A stretch of 64,000 bases of DNA from Gavia stellata (taxonomy: Eukaryota; Chordata; Aves; Gaviiformes; Gaviidae), in assembly GCF_030936135.1 (NCBI RefSeq), contig NC_082620.1:4898001-4962000 (forward strand), read 5' to 3'. Under the pieces are notes generated by a model. The model saw nothing but the letters and a program-made list of their open reading frames with translations. It was not told the origin of the DNA and ran no database searches. The position numbers were made by a program, and so were the translations under genes. Below, piece after piece: positions 1 through 13,465 of the stretch (position 1 is its first letter; each line of letters opens with the position of its first letter).

Positions 1-840
1 GGCTCCATCACATTCCCAGTAGTTCCCTTATCGACTCACCACAGAAATATCCTTCCTCATAGGCTGGGATAGCCACTTTGACCCCATCCATCCTACAGCC
101 GGATCTCTTTTACGGCAAGCCACTGGAAACTCCACATAGTTTGGTCCTGGTAATTTAGCAGTCAACTTGCACCCAGCAAGACTAAGCTGCCTGTACTACT
201 GTGCTTTGCAATGCCAAATCTGGTGTAGAAACGAGCCATTAGAGGGGTGGGAAAAGCGAAGATTGCTTCTAGGACAAAAGGTTCATAAATTCATCCTGCA
301 TCACTATCAGGAAAAAAAGAACGGATCTTCTTCCAAGGTAGCAACTCCCATTTTGACAATCATTTTGTAAACTTCCTTATCTTGAGCAATGGCTCAGACA
401 ATTCATAGGTTTCTAATCAGGCATGGCCACCATCAGTTGCCAGCCACACTGACCGCCCACTTCTCAGTCAGGTAATAGGGAGAACAAACGGCATACTTCA
501 GCACAAGGCTACAGCAAGATTAATCTCGTCTCATTACAACAGCCCAGGTATTTCAGATATAGGATTATATAAGCTCCCATTGTATTAGCATAGGTTTGTG
601 TAGTAAAAGCCAGACACATTAATTAGGCCTTGTAAGGTGCGCTCCAGAGACCACCACTGTAACCACAGACCCTGAGCAAACAACCCGACTTCCTTAATGA
701 GTTGAAGATCTCCGAACTGACATTATCAGTGTTTGCTTTGCAAATCCACGCGCAGCTACGCCAGCTGGCCTCTGGCAGCCACCCATCGCACGGCATCCCA
801 ACCGCAGCCCCAGGAGCCTTGCGACGGCCGGGAGATCCTC
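1..840. other. No gene seen; probable SPSB1 intron 1
   Basis: I see no coding exon, RNA gene or repeat that I can name here. The sequence is CpG-poor and broken by stops in all frames. If the CpG island to the right is the SPSB1 promoter, as synteny suggests, this stretch is the start of SPSB1 intron 1, with transcription running leftward. The SPSB1 coding exons (SPRY and SOCS-box) are not in the window. Confidence 0.4.
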
Positions 841-1850
841 AGGCCCTGATGCCGCCTTGAGCACCGGCTGCCCCGTTAGCCCCGGGCCGTGCCCCACGGA
901 CACCAGTGCTCCCCAGGGACGGGGCCTTCCACGCTCACGTGCGGCCCCACGGCCAACGCGAGGCACCCGGGGTCCGCAAGTGCCCTCGAGCTGCTGAGGC
1001 GGGTCAGAGAGCCTGGCCTCAGCCCAGCCTGGCGTCTGGGGGCTTTCCAGCTGGCACCGACCGCGGGCAGCTCGCACGGGCGGGAGGGGGGCCGGGAGGA
1101 GAGACCCGCTCCGCGCCCCCTGGGAACGGAGGCGCCTCCGCGGAGGGAGGAGGGAGGGAGGCGGAGGCCGCGGCAGCCCGGAGCCCGAGGCGGGGACCGG
1201 GCCGCTCGCCGCCGCCACCCCGGGGAAGGGCCGCCGCGGAGCCGCCCCGGCCCGCGGGCACCCGCCGCTCGCCTCGCACCGCGCCCGCCCCCGCCGGCTC
1301 CTACCGTTCCCAGGCCGCCGGCCGGACCATGGCAGCGGCCGGGCCCCGCCGGAGGCTGCTCCCGGGGCCGCGGTGCGCAGCGGAGCGGAGCGCAGCGCCC
1401 GCCTCTCCTCCGCCGCGGCGGGGAGGCTGGAGCCGCAGCGCCCCGGCTCCTCCCGGCGCCAGGCGCGGCAAGCGCGGCCCGGCCCGTCACATGGCCCAAA
1501 TAGCGCCCGGCGGCGGCCCCGCTCCGCCCCCGGCCTGGCCCGGGGCGCGGCCCGCTCCGCCCGGGCCCGCGCCCCGCCCCGCCCCGCTGCGGGCAGCCCG
1601 CCGCGGCCGGGAAGGGGGCGGGAAGCGGGGCGGGGCCGGGGGCGCGGAGGAAGCGGCGGGGCCGGGGGGGCGCCGCCGCGGGGCGGCCCCGGAGGAGCGG
1701 CCGCGGCCCGCGGGGCCCGAGGCGCAGCCGGCGGCGGGGAAAGCCGTCCGTGTAGGGGAGGAAGCGCGGCAGCTTCTGGCTCCTTCACACGCTCCTTCAC
1801 GCGCTCGGCAGCCGGCAGCGCTTCTGGGTGAAATCGGGCTGCTTTGATTC
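840..1850 (-). promoter_or_regulatory. SPSB1: CpG island, probable SPSB1 promoter and non-coding exon 1
   Basis: This kilobase is extremely rich in G+C and CpG, with runs of CCGCC, GGGGCGG (Sp1-type boxes) and G-tracts around 1600-1700, while both flanks are CpG-poor. That is a classic promoter island. In the conserved vertebrate order SPSB1 lies downstream of H6PD in the same orientation, so its promoter should fall here and fire leftward. On the minus strand a possible 5' splice site GTAGGA follows G1305. It would end a non-coding first exon, which fits the known SPSB1 layout of a 5' UTR-only exon 1. Long open frames on both strands come from the low stop density of GC-rich DNA and are not genes. 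The island itself is clear; its assignment to SPSB1 is inferred from gene order. Confidence 0.6.
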
Positions 1851-4800
1851 TTCCCTGCCCTGCGGGCTCAAAGAAAGGCCAAAAACAGCAGCGAGTTTCA
1901 GGCGTAAGGCTGTTTCTTTCTTTGCGGACAATCGAGTCACTTTTTAATGAATTGCACCCTCCGCGTCCGTGTACAGTGACACAATGTTGCAATATGTGCA
2001 TTGCAGACACGCGGGGGATCCTGTGTTTGCTTTTTTAACGCTGATTTGTTTACCAAAACAAACCGCGGAAATACAACTCTGTTCATTTCAGTCTTTTTTC
2101 AAAAAGCAACTTTTTGGACAAATTTGACCCAGTAACGTCTCCTTGAGATGATTCATTTCTCAGCATTCCCGGACAAAAAGAGTCTGTTTGTAGCAATAGT
2201 GCTTGGAGCTATAAACCAGTGGATTGTCATAAATGAAGCAAGCCCAATTGCATGGGATACCTCCAAGGACCACCTAAGAGCTGCAGGAAGTGGTATGGAT
2301 GATTCAGGAGGTGGCAGCCTGCCACCTGAGTCAGTACGGAACGAATGCCCCTGCACGCTGCTGAAGTTATTGTTTTTTGGGGTTGGACACTGACATCGGG
2401 CCTTGAAAAGTTCTCATCACTAATGGTCTTGGGGCACATGTGAAAAAAAAAAGAGCAGGGTTAATTTGTGTGTCCTCGTTTTTATGTCCCTACTTCCAGA
2501 GGACTTCGCTTTCACATCAGCTGAACCTCATTTCCAGCATAGGGCCTTCATTCAAACAAGGCTCAACCATAAATGCGCAAGTGTATTCTCCTTACCTACC
2601 TTTTAATTAGACAGGACACTCGGCCGTTTTTTTCCTGGCTGTGCTCCTCTTAGGGAGTGGGGAGGTGGGTAGCGAGGAAGGCGATTCCCGGCTGTATACG
2701 TGTGCTGGATCTCTGGGGAGGCTGGCAGAAGAAGGTATGCTCTGCTGAGAGCTGAACAGGCTTTTTGTCACGTTTCATGGGCCATGCATTAATGTACAAC
2801 TTAGTTATACCAGTGCTTACACGGAAAAAACTCCTGCAGCTGCACACAGGATGAAATAAAATTGCACAGTCCCCAGGGACCATAAGCTCCCCGCTGCTAG
2901 GTTATTCCTTCAATGAGGTGGTCACAGCAGGACATTCAGAGACATATAATGGGGCAGGGTCCAGTGCTGAACCCACTGAACCGTCAGAAGAAGTCAGAAG
3001 AAACGAATGTCATGCGAAGGCCAAGGTGGGGTAGCTAGCCTGATAACTACTCCCCTCCTCCTCACCCCTTTCAGGCCATGCAGTCAAAAAAATCCCCAAA
3101 GAGGACTTCAGCCAATGCAGGGAAAGAAATGCTGTTGAACTCCAGGGGACAATGCATGCATGTGAAGTTGTTCTTCTGTGCGTTCATATCTTTGTAGGAC
3201 TGGGACAATGATTTGTTAAGCATATTTTGAAGTCCTTGGGGAATAATTGCTCTATGCCAGCCATTGTAGTTCATTAAAAAAACACAATTCACGTCAGATT
3301 AAATTTATTACTCTAGCTGACCAGAAACACCAGGGAGTTTGCAGATACAGCACAAACATGTTCTTTCACACCCTACAAGATAGAAATAGGAGAAGTTTTA
3401 TGTTAAATAGGTACATGTTTGGGTAGCTTTTCCAAAACTGCTTTGCTTTGACCTGGTCCTGCTCCCATTGAAGTCAATTTTCCTCACTAATTTCAGCAGA
3501 AGTTCTTCAAGTCCCCCAAGCGTGTTGTGAAAATCTCCCCCTTTAAGCTTTTCCTGCAGATTACTGTTCAGTTCTTGATCAGTTAGCCAGACCTTGGGGG
3601 CCCATACTCACCCAGAGACCCTGTAAATACTGCTCTGAGGGAGCTGCGGAAGGATTCTGACATTGCAGACTGGCTCCAGTGATTTCTGTCGGCACACGTG
3701 CAGCTTGTTGTGTGAATCCATCTCTGTGGAGCGTTCTCCCAGTTGATCTCCACCATTCAGAAGATCCACTCCTGTCTCTTCTGCCAATGCCAAAGATGTG
3801 AGAGGAATGTGCCAGGCACACGTTAGCAAGACAGATGGAAGTGTTGTCTAGGGAGACCAAAACTGCTTAGAATCGGACCTCTGTGGACCAGATGCTCCTT
3901 TACGGTAAATCCACCTACTCCACCTACTATAGTACACCTACTTCAAATGCTTTGTTTCATTACCGCCGAGGTGGGAGACTGCTGTAACCTGACTAGTAGG
4001 AGCAGGACAAAGGCTAGCAGGGATTCATAATCTAGAAAGACAGAGGGGAGGCAGCTGTTAATTAGTTGGCTGACAGTAGCTCTTGATGCTTAGAGATGTG
4101 GATTGGGGACTTCCCTCTTACCCTGAGACCTTTTCCTGCCCATCTGCTGTGAGCCAGGGGAGTAACAGAGCAATGGCCAGGGCCAGGGTCCTGAGGGAAG
4201 CCCAAGATCTTGCTTGTGGCAACTCAAAAGCAGGTTCTCCTTGGCCTGCCTAGCCACAGCTCCCCAGGGTGTATTAAATGGTCAGCACAGCATGAGCACC
4301 TTCTGCAGCAGCAGAGACATGTCATCACTGAATCCAAGAAAGCTGTGAACGATGTCTGAGAACTGTACAGGAAACTCAGCAGGCTTTAGTCTGCCTGTGA
4401 ATTCAGCTGCTCGGCTAACTCCACCACAGTCTGTTACCTGCCTCCCAGCACTGCTCAGCACTACGACCTAGTATCTCTCCCTGAGCACCCTGCAGCACAT
4501 TGCCATTGCTAGATGTGAGCTTCTTTGTCTGAGGGCTACTCACAGTCTTGCATTTTCTTGTGCACTAGTTCCAGGTGTGCAAGGGTTTCCTGCTCTAACA
4601 GATATCCCTGTTCTTTACAGGGAGAGGGAGAAATGGGGTGGAGGAGGTATAAGAGCAGCAGGGAAGTTGGAGGAAACCAGACGTGACAAGTGCTGAAGCA
4701 GAAATTTTCAGCTTTGTGGTGGCTTCTCGCCAGATGAGATCACAGCTCCTACGGAATCTTGTCTCCTTTTATTTCCTTAATGTTTGACTTTCTTGCTTCC

Positions 4801-7800
4801 TTAAGAAGCAGGAATTGCTAATCTTCAATCACTTGCTTTGAATACTGTCTACATCTCAAACAATAGCGCAAACAGTGGCAGAGGGGGGTGGCTGACAAAT
4901 GCCAGTGTTTATGGCCTGCAATGGAATCCCTCTAAGCCTGTTTGGAAAACTGACTGAGGATAGAGCCTGGATTAGAAGAGACTTTTCCAGCTCTCATCCT
5001 TGTGAGTTTATGCTAAGATTATTAAAAGGGAGGTGGGAGGGGGAATGGCTTGGCATGCCTCCTTTTCTGTGCTCAGCACTCAGTACTGTAGATTATCTGT
5101 GGGGTCTGGAAGTGGATGAGCACCCACCTTCTGAAAAATGGGTCCCTTTTGAATGTCTGAAGTTAAGCATCTAAATCCTTCTTAAAAGCATGGACTCTCA
5201 GGCTGGTACAGACTTTGTAGATGTGCTTCATGGCTGACTAATACTAACCTTGCAGCAATAGGCTGATTGATAGACTGTAGCATAAAAGGGGATCCTATTG
5301 CTTTGCATTTGGTGGTGGTAGGGTGTATAAAGACAGGCAGGCAGCAAACATGCAGCTTTCTATGCCCTGGGGAGAGGGGGGGAGAGAGAGTAAACACTCT
5401 GCCCGGAAACATGTACGTGCTGCATGCAGGCTGTGCCTGTGGGAATTAAGGGAGACAATGCAACAGATAGTGAACAATGAGCGTCTGTAATGTACAGCAA
5501 CAAAGCCAAAGTAACCCAGTGTGCCGCAGAACAGAGAAAGAGACTGTTAAAACAGCAGCCTCATGAGGTAGAAATCCTGCCAAGCCTGCTTAGAGGACAA
5601 TCAACAAGCCCTCCTCAGCTGGAAGATGGCTCAAAGTGGTGGAAAAGGGAGTAAAAGAGAGTGGGATGGAGGAGGAAAAAAGAGGCATCCCCAAGGGGCC
5701 CTTTGCAGGGGAAGAAAAAAAAAAGTAATCTTCCTTTTAGTCTCTTCTTGTGAATTCAGATCTCAGCACAGTCAACACAAAACTTTGCACCCTGCAACAC
5801 AAATAAATGAGGCTGTTTATCAGAATCCTTTATCAGAAACAAAGTGGAATCCAGGTATTTTGCTTTACATTCACCTGGAAAGCAGGGCCTTGCTGTGATG
5901 TCTCCTGTCACTGTTCCTTTGCCTTTCTGCTTCAGCATAGGGCGCTGGATGAGAAGTGGCCTGCCTTAAAGAATGGGATATATGTAACTCTGGAGCACTT
6001 GGATGCAGAAGATACTCTACAAACTTCCAATTCTATTTGGAGCGACCCTTACAACACCAGCTGGTTGCTCAGCTACCTCTGAGGTACAGGTACTACAGAC
6101 ATGACTTCCTCTTAATGAGAGGGCATGCCAGGAGCACCCCCTTAAAATCACAGTAACTTTACTGATTGACACAACTGTCTGCAGTAAAAAGGACACATCA
6201 TAACACTCCTTTTCCGTATTGCACTGTATGTCGCAAGCTGATATGTAGGGGGCTAAGCACATGGTCGCAGTCTGTGCATGAGAAGCCATTGGGAGTGGGG
6301 AAGCAGAAAAATGAGTTCCTTGCCTTTTTGATGGGGGGCCGTGAATGGAAAATGGTAGCAACCAGGATAATACAGGAAGAGCAGCTGTGGAGTAGCTCCC
6401 GGGAGAGCAGGCTGACCAGAGGGCTCACTGTGCCACAGCAGATCAGTGCTCGTCTCTGCGCTGTGTGTGGCTCCAGGAACAGCAGCACAAGAGCTGGTGA
6501 CAGAGGCCCAGGCTGTGTCCCTAGGGAAGGCTCCCTTTGCAGGACGGGGCTGGGAAAGAGGTTCCCACCAGCGCTGCAGCACGAGGAAGCAGCACCCTCT
6601 GCTGCTGGCGCGCCTGCCTCCACAGCACCTTTTTAGTTACAGACACCTAAGTACTTCCAGAGAGAAGCTGGGGGAAAACATCTGCAGCACTGTCCCTCTG
6701 CGAGTCAAAACACTGCAGCATGTGGGTGGTTTGTTTGTCAGACAGTTTGGTGATGTCAAAATACTGCTGTTGGGAAAGGAGATGCCAGGCGGCATCTGCT
6801 CGCAGCAGATAATAGGAATAAGAACAGGCCCTGGCTTTGTGCTGAAAAGATTTTGACTGCTGCTGTTCCCAGCAAGTACTTTGGCTGATACTGTTTGATG
6901 AACATGACTCGATACACACAACAGGAACGCTGTAGGATAAAGCTCTCCATTCCTCCAGCAGCCTTCCTCCGGCCTCTTCCAAACACTTCATATCCCCATG
7001 GGGCAGCTAATTTACTACTGCTGCACAGAGGAAAGGGGAACTCAGGCAAGCAACGTGACTCACCCACAGTGAGCGGGGCCCCTTCAGCTCTCTCCTGCTA
7101 ACCATGGACCAGCGATTCCCACGGGGCTGGGAACACAAGGAAGGAGTCCCAACTCCTCCCACGCCTAAGCAATCCTACCATGGGGCACACAGCCATGATG
7201 CTGTATCATCACCAACCTGGCTCCCTAGAAAGCTGTGGGGTGATGCAGGATCGACGCAGTCAGATGAATCCTAGTCACCCATGTTTTTTCCCCTCCCTTT
7301 TGCTGAGGACTTTTTGCTTTTCCCAAATTCAGCTGTTTAACATCAATCAGGTCTATCCCATAAGCACATTCCCAAATGGGATATGCACACCTCAGACAGA
7401 GTACTTGGTTTCTTCCTCCTATTTCCTCCTGCTCCCTGAATGCAGGCTGCGCTTTTCCCTAGCATCTGACCCCAGGTTTCCCTTCTTCATGTGGGGAAAT
7501 AAGCTAAACTTGGTACCGGCTGCAGCTCCCGTCCCGCACAGCTCAGACAGAGACATATACTTGAGCTCCCATTCCACCCCCCCATCTCACGATCTCCCTC
7601 CTCCTCTCTTGCCAGCAGCAGGGGAGAACCTCCCCAAATCTTCAAACACACAGAGTACTGTGCCAGCCCATAAAATATGCCCACGTAAGAAAAGCAAAGC
7701 ATGAAAAAAATGTCTGAATCCTGTTAAAAATAGGCTGGGATCTACAGAAAAGAACCTGCTTAACAGTTTGTGTCTGTGCGCAGGTCTCATTTCAGCAACA

Positions 7801-9610
7801 GCAACACTGCTCAGAGCCGAACATCATTCACACAAGACCCAGATTGTTTTGTGGATAAGGAGATGCCTACAAAAAGGGAGCCCTGTTTAAGGAAAAAATG
7901 AGGCGATGTCTGGTCAGAGCGCCACCAGGACATAGTTTCTGCGGGAAATTCCTCTCCGTAGAGCAATCTGTCAAAGGAGAGCCAACACGTCCCGCCGTGG
8001 GGAGCAGCTTGAGGGCACAGGCCTGGCACAGTCTGCAGCGGTGCTTGCAGGGGAACTTGGTGCTGCATTGCTACAGGCCGGCATGCCAGCTCTCTGCAGG
8101 GGGAGCAGCTGGAATGAACTGGATCGATTCACATTACCCACAGACATTTCACAAGGCGGCTTGTTTCAGAATCGCTCCGGCTCCTGAAATGTACTGGTTT
8201 TCACCCTCTCCCCCCCCATCTCCTTTCTTGCCCCTTTTTAGGCAACAACCACATTTTCAGTCATCTGTTTGGGGAAAGGAAGGCAATAAACAAAATCCCT
8301 ACTAAGAAGACAGGCAATGAATCTGGAGGCACAAATCCTACTAAGGACTGCCCTTAGCTGTGGCCAAAGGAGAAGTCAAGCACAGCACCAGAAAATGCAT
8401 TTTGAAAAGCGTTAAGATACTGAAAGTTTTGCTGCTTTTACCACTATTGCCTCTGCTCCCTGTGTTCGAGGAGGATTCACTAACTCTGTAACTGCTTGGA
8501 GCATCTCTCTTCAGTGATGTGCACTGGTCTCTGAAGTAGAACAAAACTCTCTCTAAACTAGAATTAAACCACTTCTGACCTGGATGGGAAAATACTGTCC
8601 CAGCCCTATGACATGACTGTTATATCTCCTCACTTGCACAGCCATCTTCAAATGTATGGGTCGCTTAGATAACTCAGCATCGCCATCAGAAAGTATCACA
8701 CACACGTCATAGCAACGTACCCGCATGCCCAAGGGAGCACCGGAGAGGGTTTGGACACTGAAGAAGAAAAAGACCCACATCACTTAGTACTACAGAAATG
8801 CTCCGCTACATTAGCGGCACAGGGAATCCACTGAAAACCCACAAGAGCCTGTGAATGACAGTGCCCTTTTAACTGCATTCAGGGGAACTAGTATTTGTGA
8901 ATCAGCAAGATTGCAGCAAGAAAACATCTGATTTAAATCCTCCCATCCTCCTCTTGCCGGGAAAATGAAGCCTTCCCCAGGGCAACGGGATGAAATTGCC
9001 GTGCTTCTCCTCCCCTTTCTGGGGGCCACTGCACCTTTTCTTTCTATGTAGTGGAGGTGCCAGGTGAGACCTTCCTTTCATGGAGGAGGAGGTGGCTGGT
9101 TCTGGACAGGAACACTTGGGTATCAGCTCAACAGAGGCTGGGCCTCCGCGCTGGCACCGTGCGTAGTGCCTTCCTAGCCAGAGTCATGGCACAGCTCGTT
9201 CTTGAAGTCCAACTGCATAATCTCAGCTCACAGATCTTGAGCAGATTATAGTTAAAAATACAGCCGTATTATAAAGTCTATGTTATTAAGCAACTCTGTA
9301 CTATGGCAATAGTATCTATGGAAATGCAACTCGGGGAGTAAATGTGGATCAGCGGAGACTTTCCCCTAAGGCTTGGCGATTTCAGGACCTTGCATAGCAC
9401 TGGGTGATTCCATCTTCTCACCTTAAAAGGGCTTTGGCTGTTCCTCTGTTTTGAAAAGTCCTGGCCTTGTTTGGATGATACACAAAAAAAGGTCAGAGTG
9501 AACATTTAAGACTGCTGGCTTCACACTACAGAAAATTCAACATTGTCCTCTTTGTACTCACCAAGACGACAGGAAAAAACCAGAAAGACCACCAATCTTT
9601 GAAAGAAATT
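1851..9610. other. Intergenic region between SPSB1 promoter and H6PD 3' end
   Basis: I find no exon, RNA gene or recognisable transposon in this 7.8-kb gap. Scattered frames of 60-170 codons show no coding codon pattern, no family motif and no convincing splice sites. The part next to the island (about 1980-2120) is AT-rich and holds FOX-like TGTTTAC and CAAAACAAA motifs and a TTGCAATA C/EBP-like motif, so it could be promoter-proximal regulatory DNA. That is only a suggestion. A short tandem of GTCAGAAGAA lies near 2983-3002. Confidence 0.5.
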
Positions 9611-9634
9611 AAAAGACACTTTTGTTAAAAACTA

Positions 9635-9640
9635 TTTATT
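9635..9640 (-). terminator. H6PD: Candidate H6PD poly(A) signal
   Basis: The minus strand reads AATAAA here, in the AT-rich tail that lies about 3.8 kb after the stop codon. It is the most distal canonical hexamer before sequence character changes. Cleavage would fall about 15-25 bases further left. Upstream hexamers near 10396 and 10510 may give shorter isoforms. Confidence 0.45.
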
Positions 9641-12600
9641 TTTTATAAATATAATTCTCTATTCATTACACAACATGAAAGGAATCACAAAACTTTACTC
9701 ATGGGAAAACAAGATTTTACAACTTGATATATAAAAGTTGAAGTGAAAAATGAATTACTTCCAGTGTTAGTTTTCTGTAAAACATATAATCATACCATTG
9801 AATTCTAGGAATGCACTTGCCATTTAAAAAAATAAAATTGGTATCAATAATCACTTATGGGAGAAACAGACTATAAGAAGTTACTCCATGGAGTTGCTTT
9901 TGCAAAGGAAGGTTAATACAAGCTCTCAAGAAGGTGCACACCTCCTATTAATAGCTTTCACAAAATAAAAATAGCACTGCTTCCTTGGCCTATAGCCCAG
10001 TGGATTTCTACCATTCTTCCTCATCAGAGTTCTTGCTCGTTTAACCCTTCTTCCCATCTGCAGTCTCTCTCTTGCCAGTCACAAATTTTATGTATTTAAA
10101 AATATTTGGGTTTCATTTGACAAATGCTAAGTATTAACGAGTTTAACAGGAATGTCTGTGTAAAAAGAAAATACAGTTCTACAAAAAACCCCAAACAACC
10201 CAGACAGCTACGTTCACCAAGGAAAATGTGTGTAAGCTTTTACTGGATTTTAATAAAATCTAGGATGAATTTTGGGGTGACCCATCAGAGACTTCACAAA
10301 TGAATCCTATTTTCAGCTGGAAAGAACAGCTGCTGCTCTCTGGGAAAAAAACACAGGCTTATGTAAAAGTGCAAATAAACCTCTCTAAAAATCAGGGTTT
10401 ATTTCAAAAGGTGCCAGCCAAATATTAAAAATAAAGTGTGGAGAAAGAAGAAAACACCAATGCCACAGTCATCCATAAAGTAGTAATAAATTCTGTCATT
10501 CATAATATATTTATTCTCACATAGGTCAATTTTTCATTAAAACTTGCTCCCTCACACCAAATACACAAGAACTGGAATGAAGTTAACAGGGCTATTTTTG
10601 TTTAAAACCGAAAAATGATGTTTGAATTTATGGACATACCAGACCTAAAACATCTTCCTCTGCACAGCTGTTTCAGCCACTGTGGTATATTTTGGAGCCA
10701 GTGTTTGCTAGCACTAATCTACAGTTATTCCAGAAGAGTTGTTCCAGTTAACTCCTAGGCGTATGCTCTTATTCCAGACTCCACTGTCAGCATATCCACT
10801 TGACAAGCAAGTCCTGCAGCAAGGAACCTGCAGTGCTCGCCTTCCTCCCACTTTCCTATGCTACTCTCTTCCCCCGTGATGTATTTTCACCTTTTGGTGT
10901 TTGTGCTGGTGGTTAAGCCTGCCTGTAACCATGAAACAGGCAGGAGCAAACTTATTCAAACACCCACAGAAGACGGATAACCAGCCACCCCGGTTGTCAA
11001 ACCAGACCAGTTAAGGCACTTGTGTCTTTTCTGTGTTTGAGCTTTTGAGCAAGCTGCACCACCGCAACTCCCCTCCTTTCCCATGCAAAAGCAAAGTGAT
11101 GCGCATCAGTGCAGCTCAGCTCAGCTGAGTCAAATACAGTATGTAAAATGCAGCTTTTCTGGACCTTCTGCAAAGTGGGGGAGGGTGTCTGCCAGAAATC
11201 GCAGCCAGTCCCTGAGAATTTGGCCTTTTCCACTACACATAGCTTCTGCCAGGTTATGTTCTCCCCGGCTCTGTTTGCCTAGGGACTGCTGATGAGTAAC
11301 AGGCTCTCAAGAGCTTGCTCAGTGCACTTTAATCGAGTGCGATTAGCAGAGGACAACAATTTTGATTTCTGCATTAAGCATTATGCTGAAAGGCAACAAC
11401 TCCTGGGAGCACAGGCTGCATAGACCTGCCCACCTTGCTTCATGTGCTATCATACTGCAGCCCCTATTTGCACCCGGATTTGCATCTTCATCCCTAGGAT
11501 TCAGCAGATCCCCGCGCAGGGAAGGATTTGAAGCCAATGCCTATCGCCCAGCTTTCTAAAGCAAAGTCTCCTTCCTTCCCTAAGGAAGCCCTGCAGGCTT
11601 TCAGGTCCCTAAGGGGTGACCAGACTCCCAGGTCCAACTCTTGAGGATCCTGTTTTTCCCTTTGTGAGGCTCCAGAGCTGCAAAGGGTGGCCAAGCCTGG
11701 CACGGCCTCTGAGCAGCCCTGCTGAAAGAACAGCACCCAACTTGCTGCTGCTGCTCGGGCTCGGGGCGCCATCTCCCGTCAGCATCACGGCCCCTGCCGA
11801 GCCCCCCACCCCAGGTCACCTCAGGCCCCGCCATTCCCGCCCGGTCACCCCCACACAGCTACTTCTCTGCCAAAACAGGGCCAGCATACGCAAGGAGAGA
11901 GAAATCCCCTTGAAAGGGGCCTCCGCTCCTATGCAGAATCCTCTCTCCTGGCAGCCAGTGCCACATCCATGTTCCAGCTTCCCGCAGGGGCTCTGTCCCA
12001 TCCTGGTGCCACCCCGGGCGAGCGGTTTGCCTCTAGCCTCTGCATGGACCATCAGCCCAGATTCTCCCATCTTGCACTGTCTTGGTTTCCTTACCAAAAG
12101 CTGCACTCTGGTGTGTTGTGGTAAATTACCCATTAGAGAAGATAACGGAGTATTTGGGGATATCATGAAGGCAGCGAGACACCCGTTGCGTGTGGCAGCA
12201 TTCTGGGAAGGTGAAAATTAGGAAGGGGAGAGTGGGGTCTCTAGGTAGGACGAGATGTCTCCAACCCTTCCTGTGAGCAATGGCACTATACATTTCTATA
12301 ACCACTTAACATTGTCCTGTCAACACAGAAATGCAATTTGCTAGTTCCGTGTGCCCAAGAGATATGTACAGAGAAAATTCCCTCCCCTTATCAGTCAGTG
12401 TCCTTCAGTTCAAACCCAACCACCACCATCCGCAAACACTGTAACCACCGTAATGTGTGCTGTAATGACGGATACGTGGTAGCTTACAAAGCTGCCTCCC
12501 GTAGAAATTTTATAAGCCTCTGAATGACACTGCGAGCTTCAATTCTGAGGACAGAAAAAAGTTCATTTCAGAGAAAGAGACAAAGACAGAGAAAGACAGT

Positions 12601-13180
12601 TAAAGAAAACATTTCTTTGCTGGCTAAACCCAAACAACAACTCTGAACACCAAGCTTTTCCCTCAATAACTATTGCACTGCAGGCAAATAGCAGCTCTGT
12701 GAACTGCCATATTCCTCACCCTGTCCCCATTATTCTAACAGCCTAAAAAGCAATGTGTCTTCCTTCTCCATCCCCCATGGTATCAGCTATCCACTTAATC
12801 AAAGCACCAAATTACTGCTGATAAACTCAGCCTCTGCTGCTGGGCAATTTGCAAAGACTCGGGACTGCAGTGAGCTCACAAATCAGCGTCAGCATTTCGG
12901 GGCCACATGCCACAAAAGCAAATAGGTGTGTCTGCTTCCAGGAGAGCAGAGCCATAGTCGGTGGCTGCACGTACGAGACTACAGACCCATGTGCACAGAA
13001 CCATCATTTCACCGAGGCGACAACTCTGTCGCAGCCAGACTGAGCGGGGCACAGGATGAACACGTTATTACCATCTTCTAGCCTGAGAATTAACAAAGAA
13101 AAAAAATTTGGCACATACTTAATTTAACAAGTCTCCCGTAGTGCCTGCGAGGTAGTTAAAGGCTAATAACCACAAAGGCC

Positions 13181-13290
13181 TGACAAGGAAAACTGAGGCA
13201 CTTCAAAGTGAGGTAATTTGTCCAATGTCACAGTGAGAATCCCTAGCAGAGCCAGAAACGCTGCACTGGGCTCTTGGCTCCTACTTAGCT
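13181..13290 (+). repeat. MIR/CORE-SINE-like fragment in H6PD 3' UTR
   Basis: The plus strand carries the diagnostic series AAAACTGAGGCAC, then GAGGTAATTTGTCCAATGTCAC, then GCAGAGCCAGAAA and a final TTGGCTCC. These match, in order, the familiar tRNA-derived MIR core: the 'aaactgaggcac' box, the 'ttgcccaaggtcac' box and the 'gcagagc' box. It is an old, diverged copy lying about 180 bases past the H6PD stop codon, antisense to that gene. Confidence 0.55.
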
Positions 13291-13465
13291 CTGAACACTG
13301 AGCCGAGCTCCCTTCTGGGCTCAAATGTCAGAGGCACCGCAGGCCACGGATTTCCCAGAAGGTTAGAGGAGTCCATCAGAGATGAAGCTGCTGCTGGCAA
13401 CAGAAAAACATGGACATTGTGTACGAAAATCGAGGCTGTAAGGGAGGAGGGACACTGTGAAAGCA

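Larger units (their letters stand above)
9617..13465 (-). other. H6PD: H6PD 3' untranslated region
   Basis: After the H6PD stop codon (13466-13468) there is no further exon and no plausible early poly(A) signal on the minus strand for about 3 kb. The last kilobase (about 9620-10700) is AT-rich in the way long vertebrate 3' UTRs often are. Minus-strand AATAAA hexamers occur at 9640-9635, near 10396 and near 10510; the 9635 copy is the most distal and is followed by suitable sequence for cleavage at about 9612-9620. A long H6PD 3' UTR is known in mammals, so about 3.8 kb is reasonable. An ancient SINE-like fragment lies at 13181-13290. The exact end is inferred. Confidence 0.55.

Noticed and set aside
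694..2010. Long open frames (up to 438 codons) on both strands through the left CpG island
   Set aside because: The products are low-complexity R/P/G/A strings, open in several frames at once, as expected of GC-rich DNA with few stops. There are no domains and no codon pattern.
7180..7704. 174-codon frame in the SPSB1-H6PD gap
   Set aside because: No family resemblance, no coding codon pattern and no splice signals. Length alone is not convincing in 8 kb of spacer.
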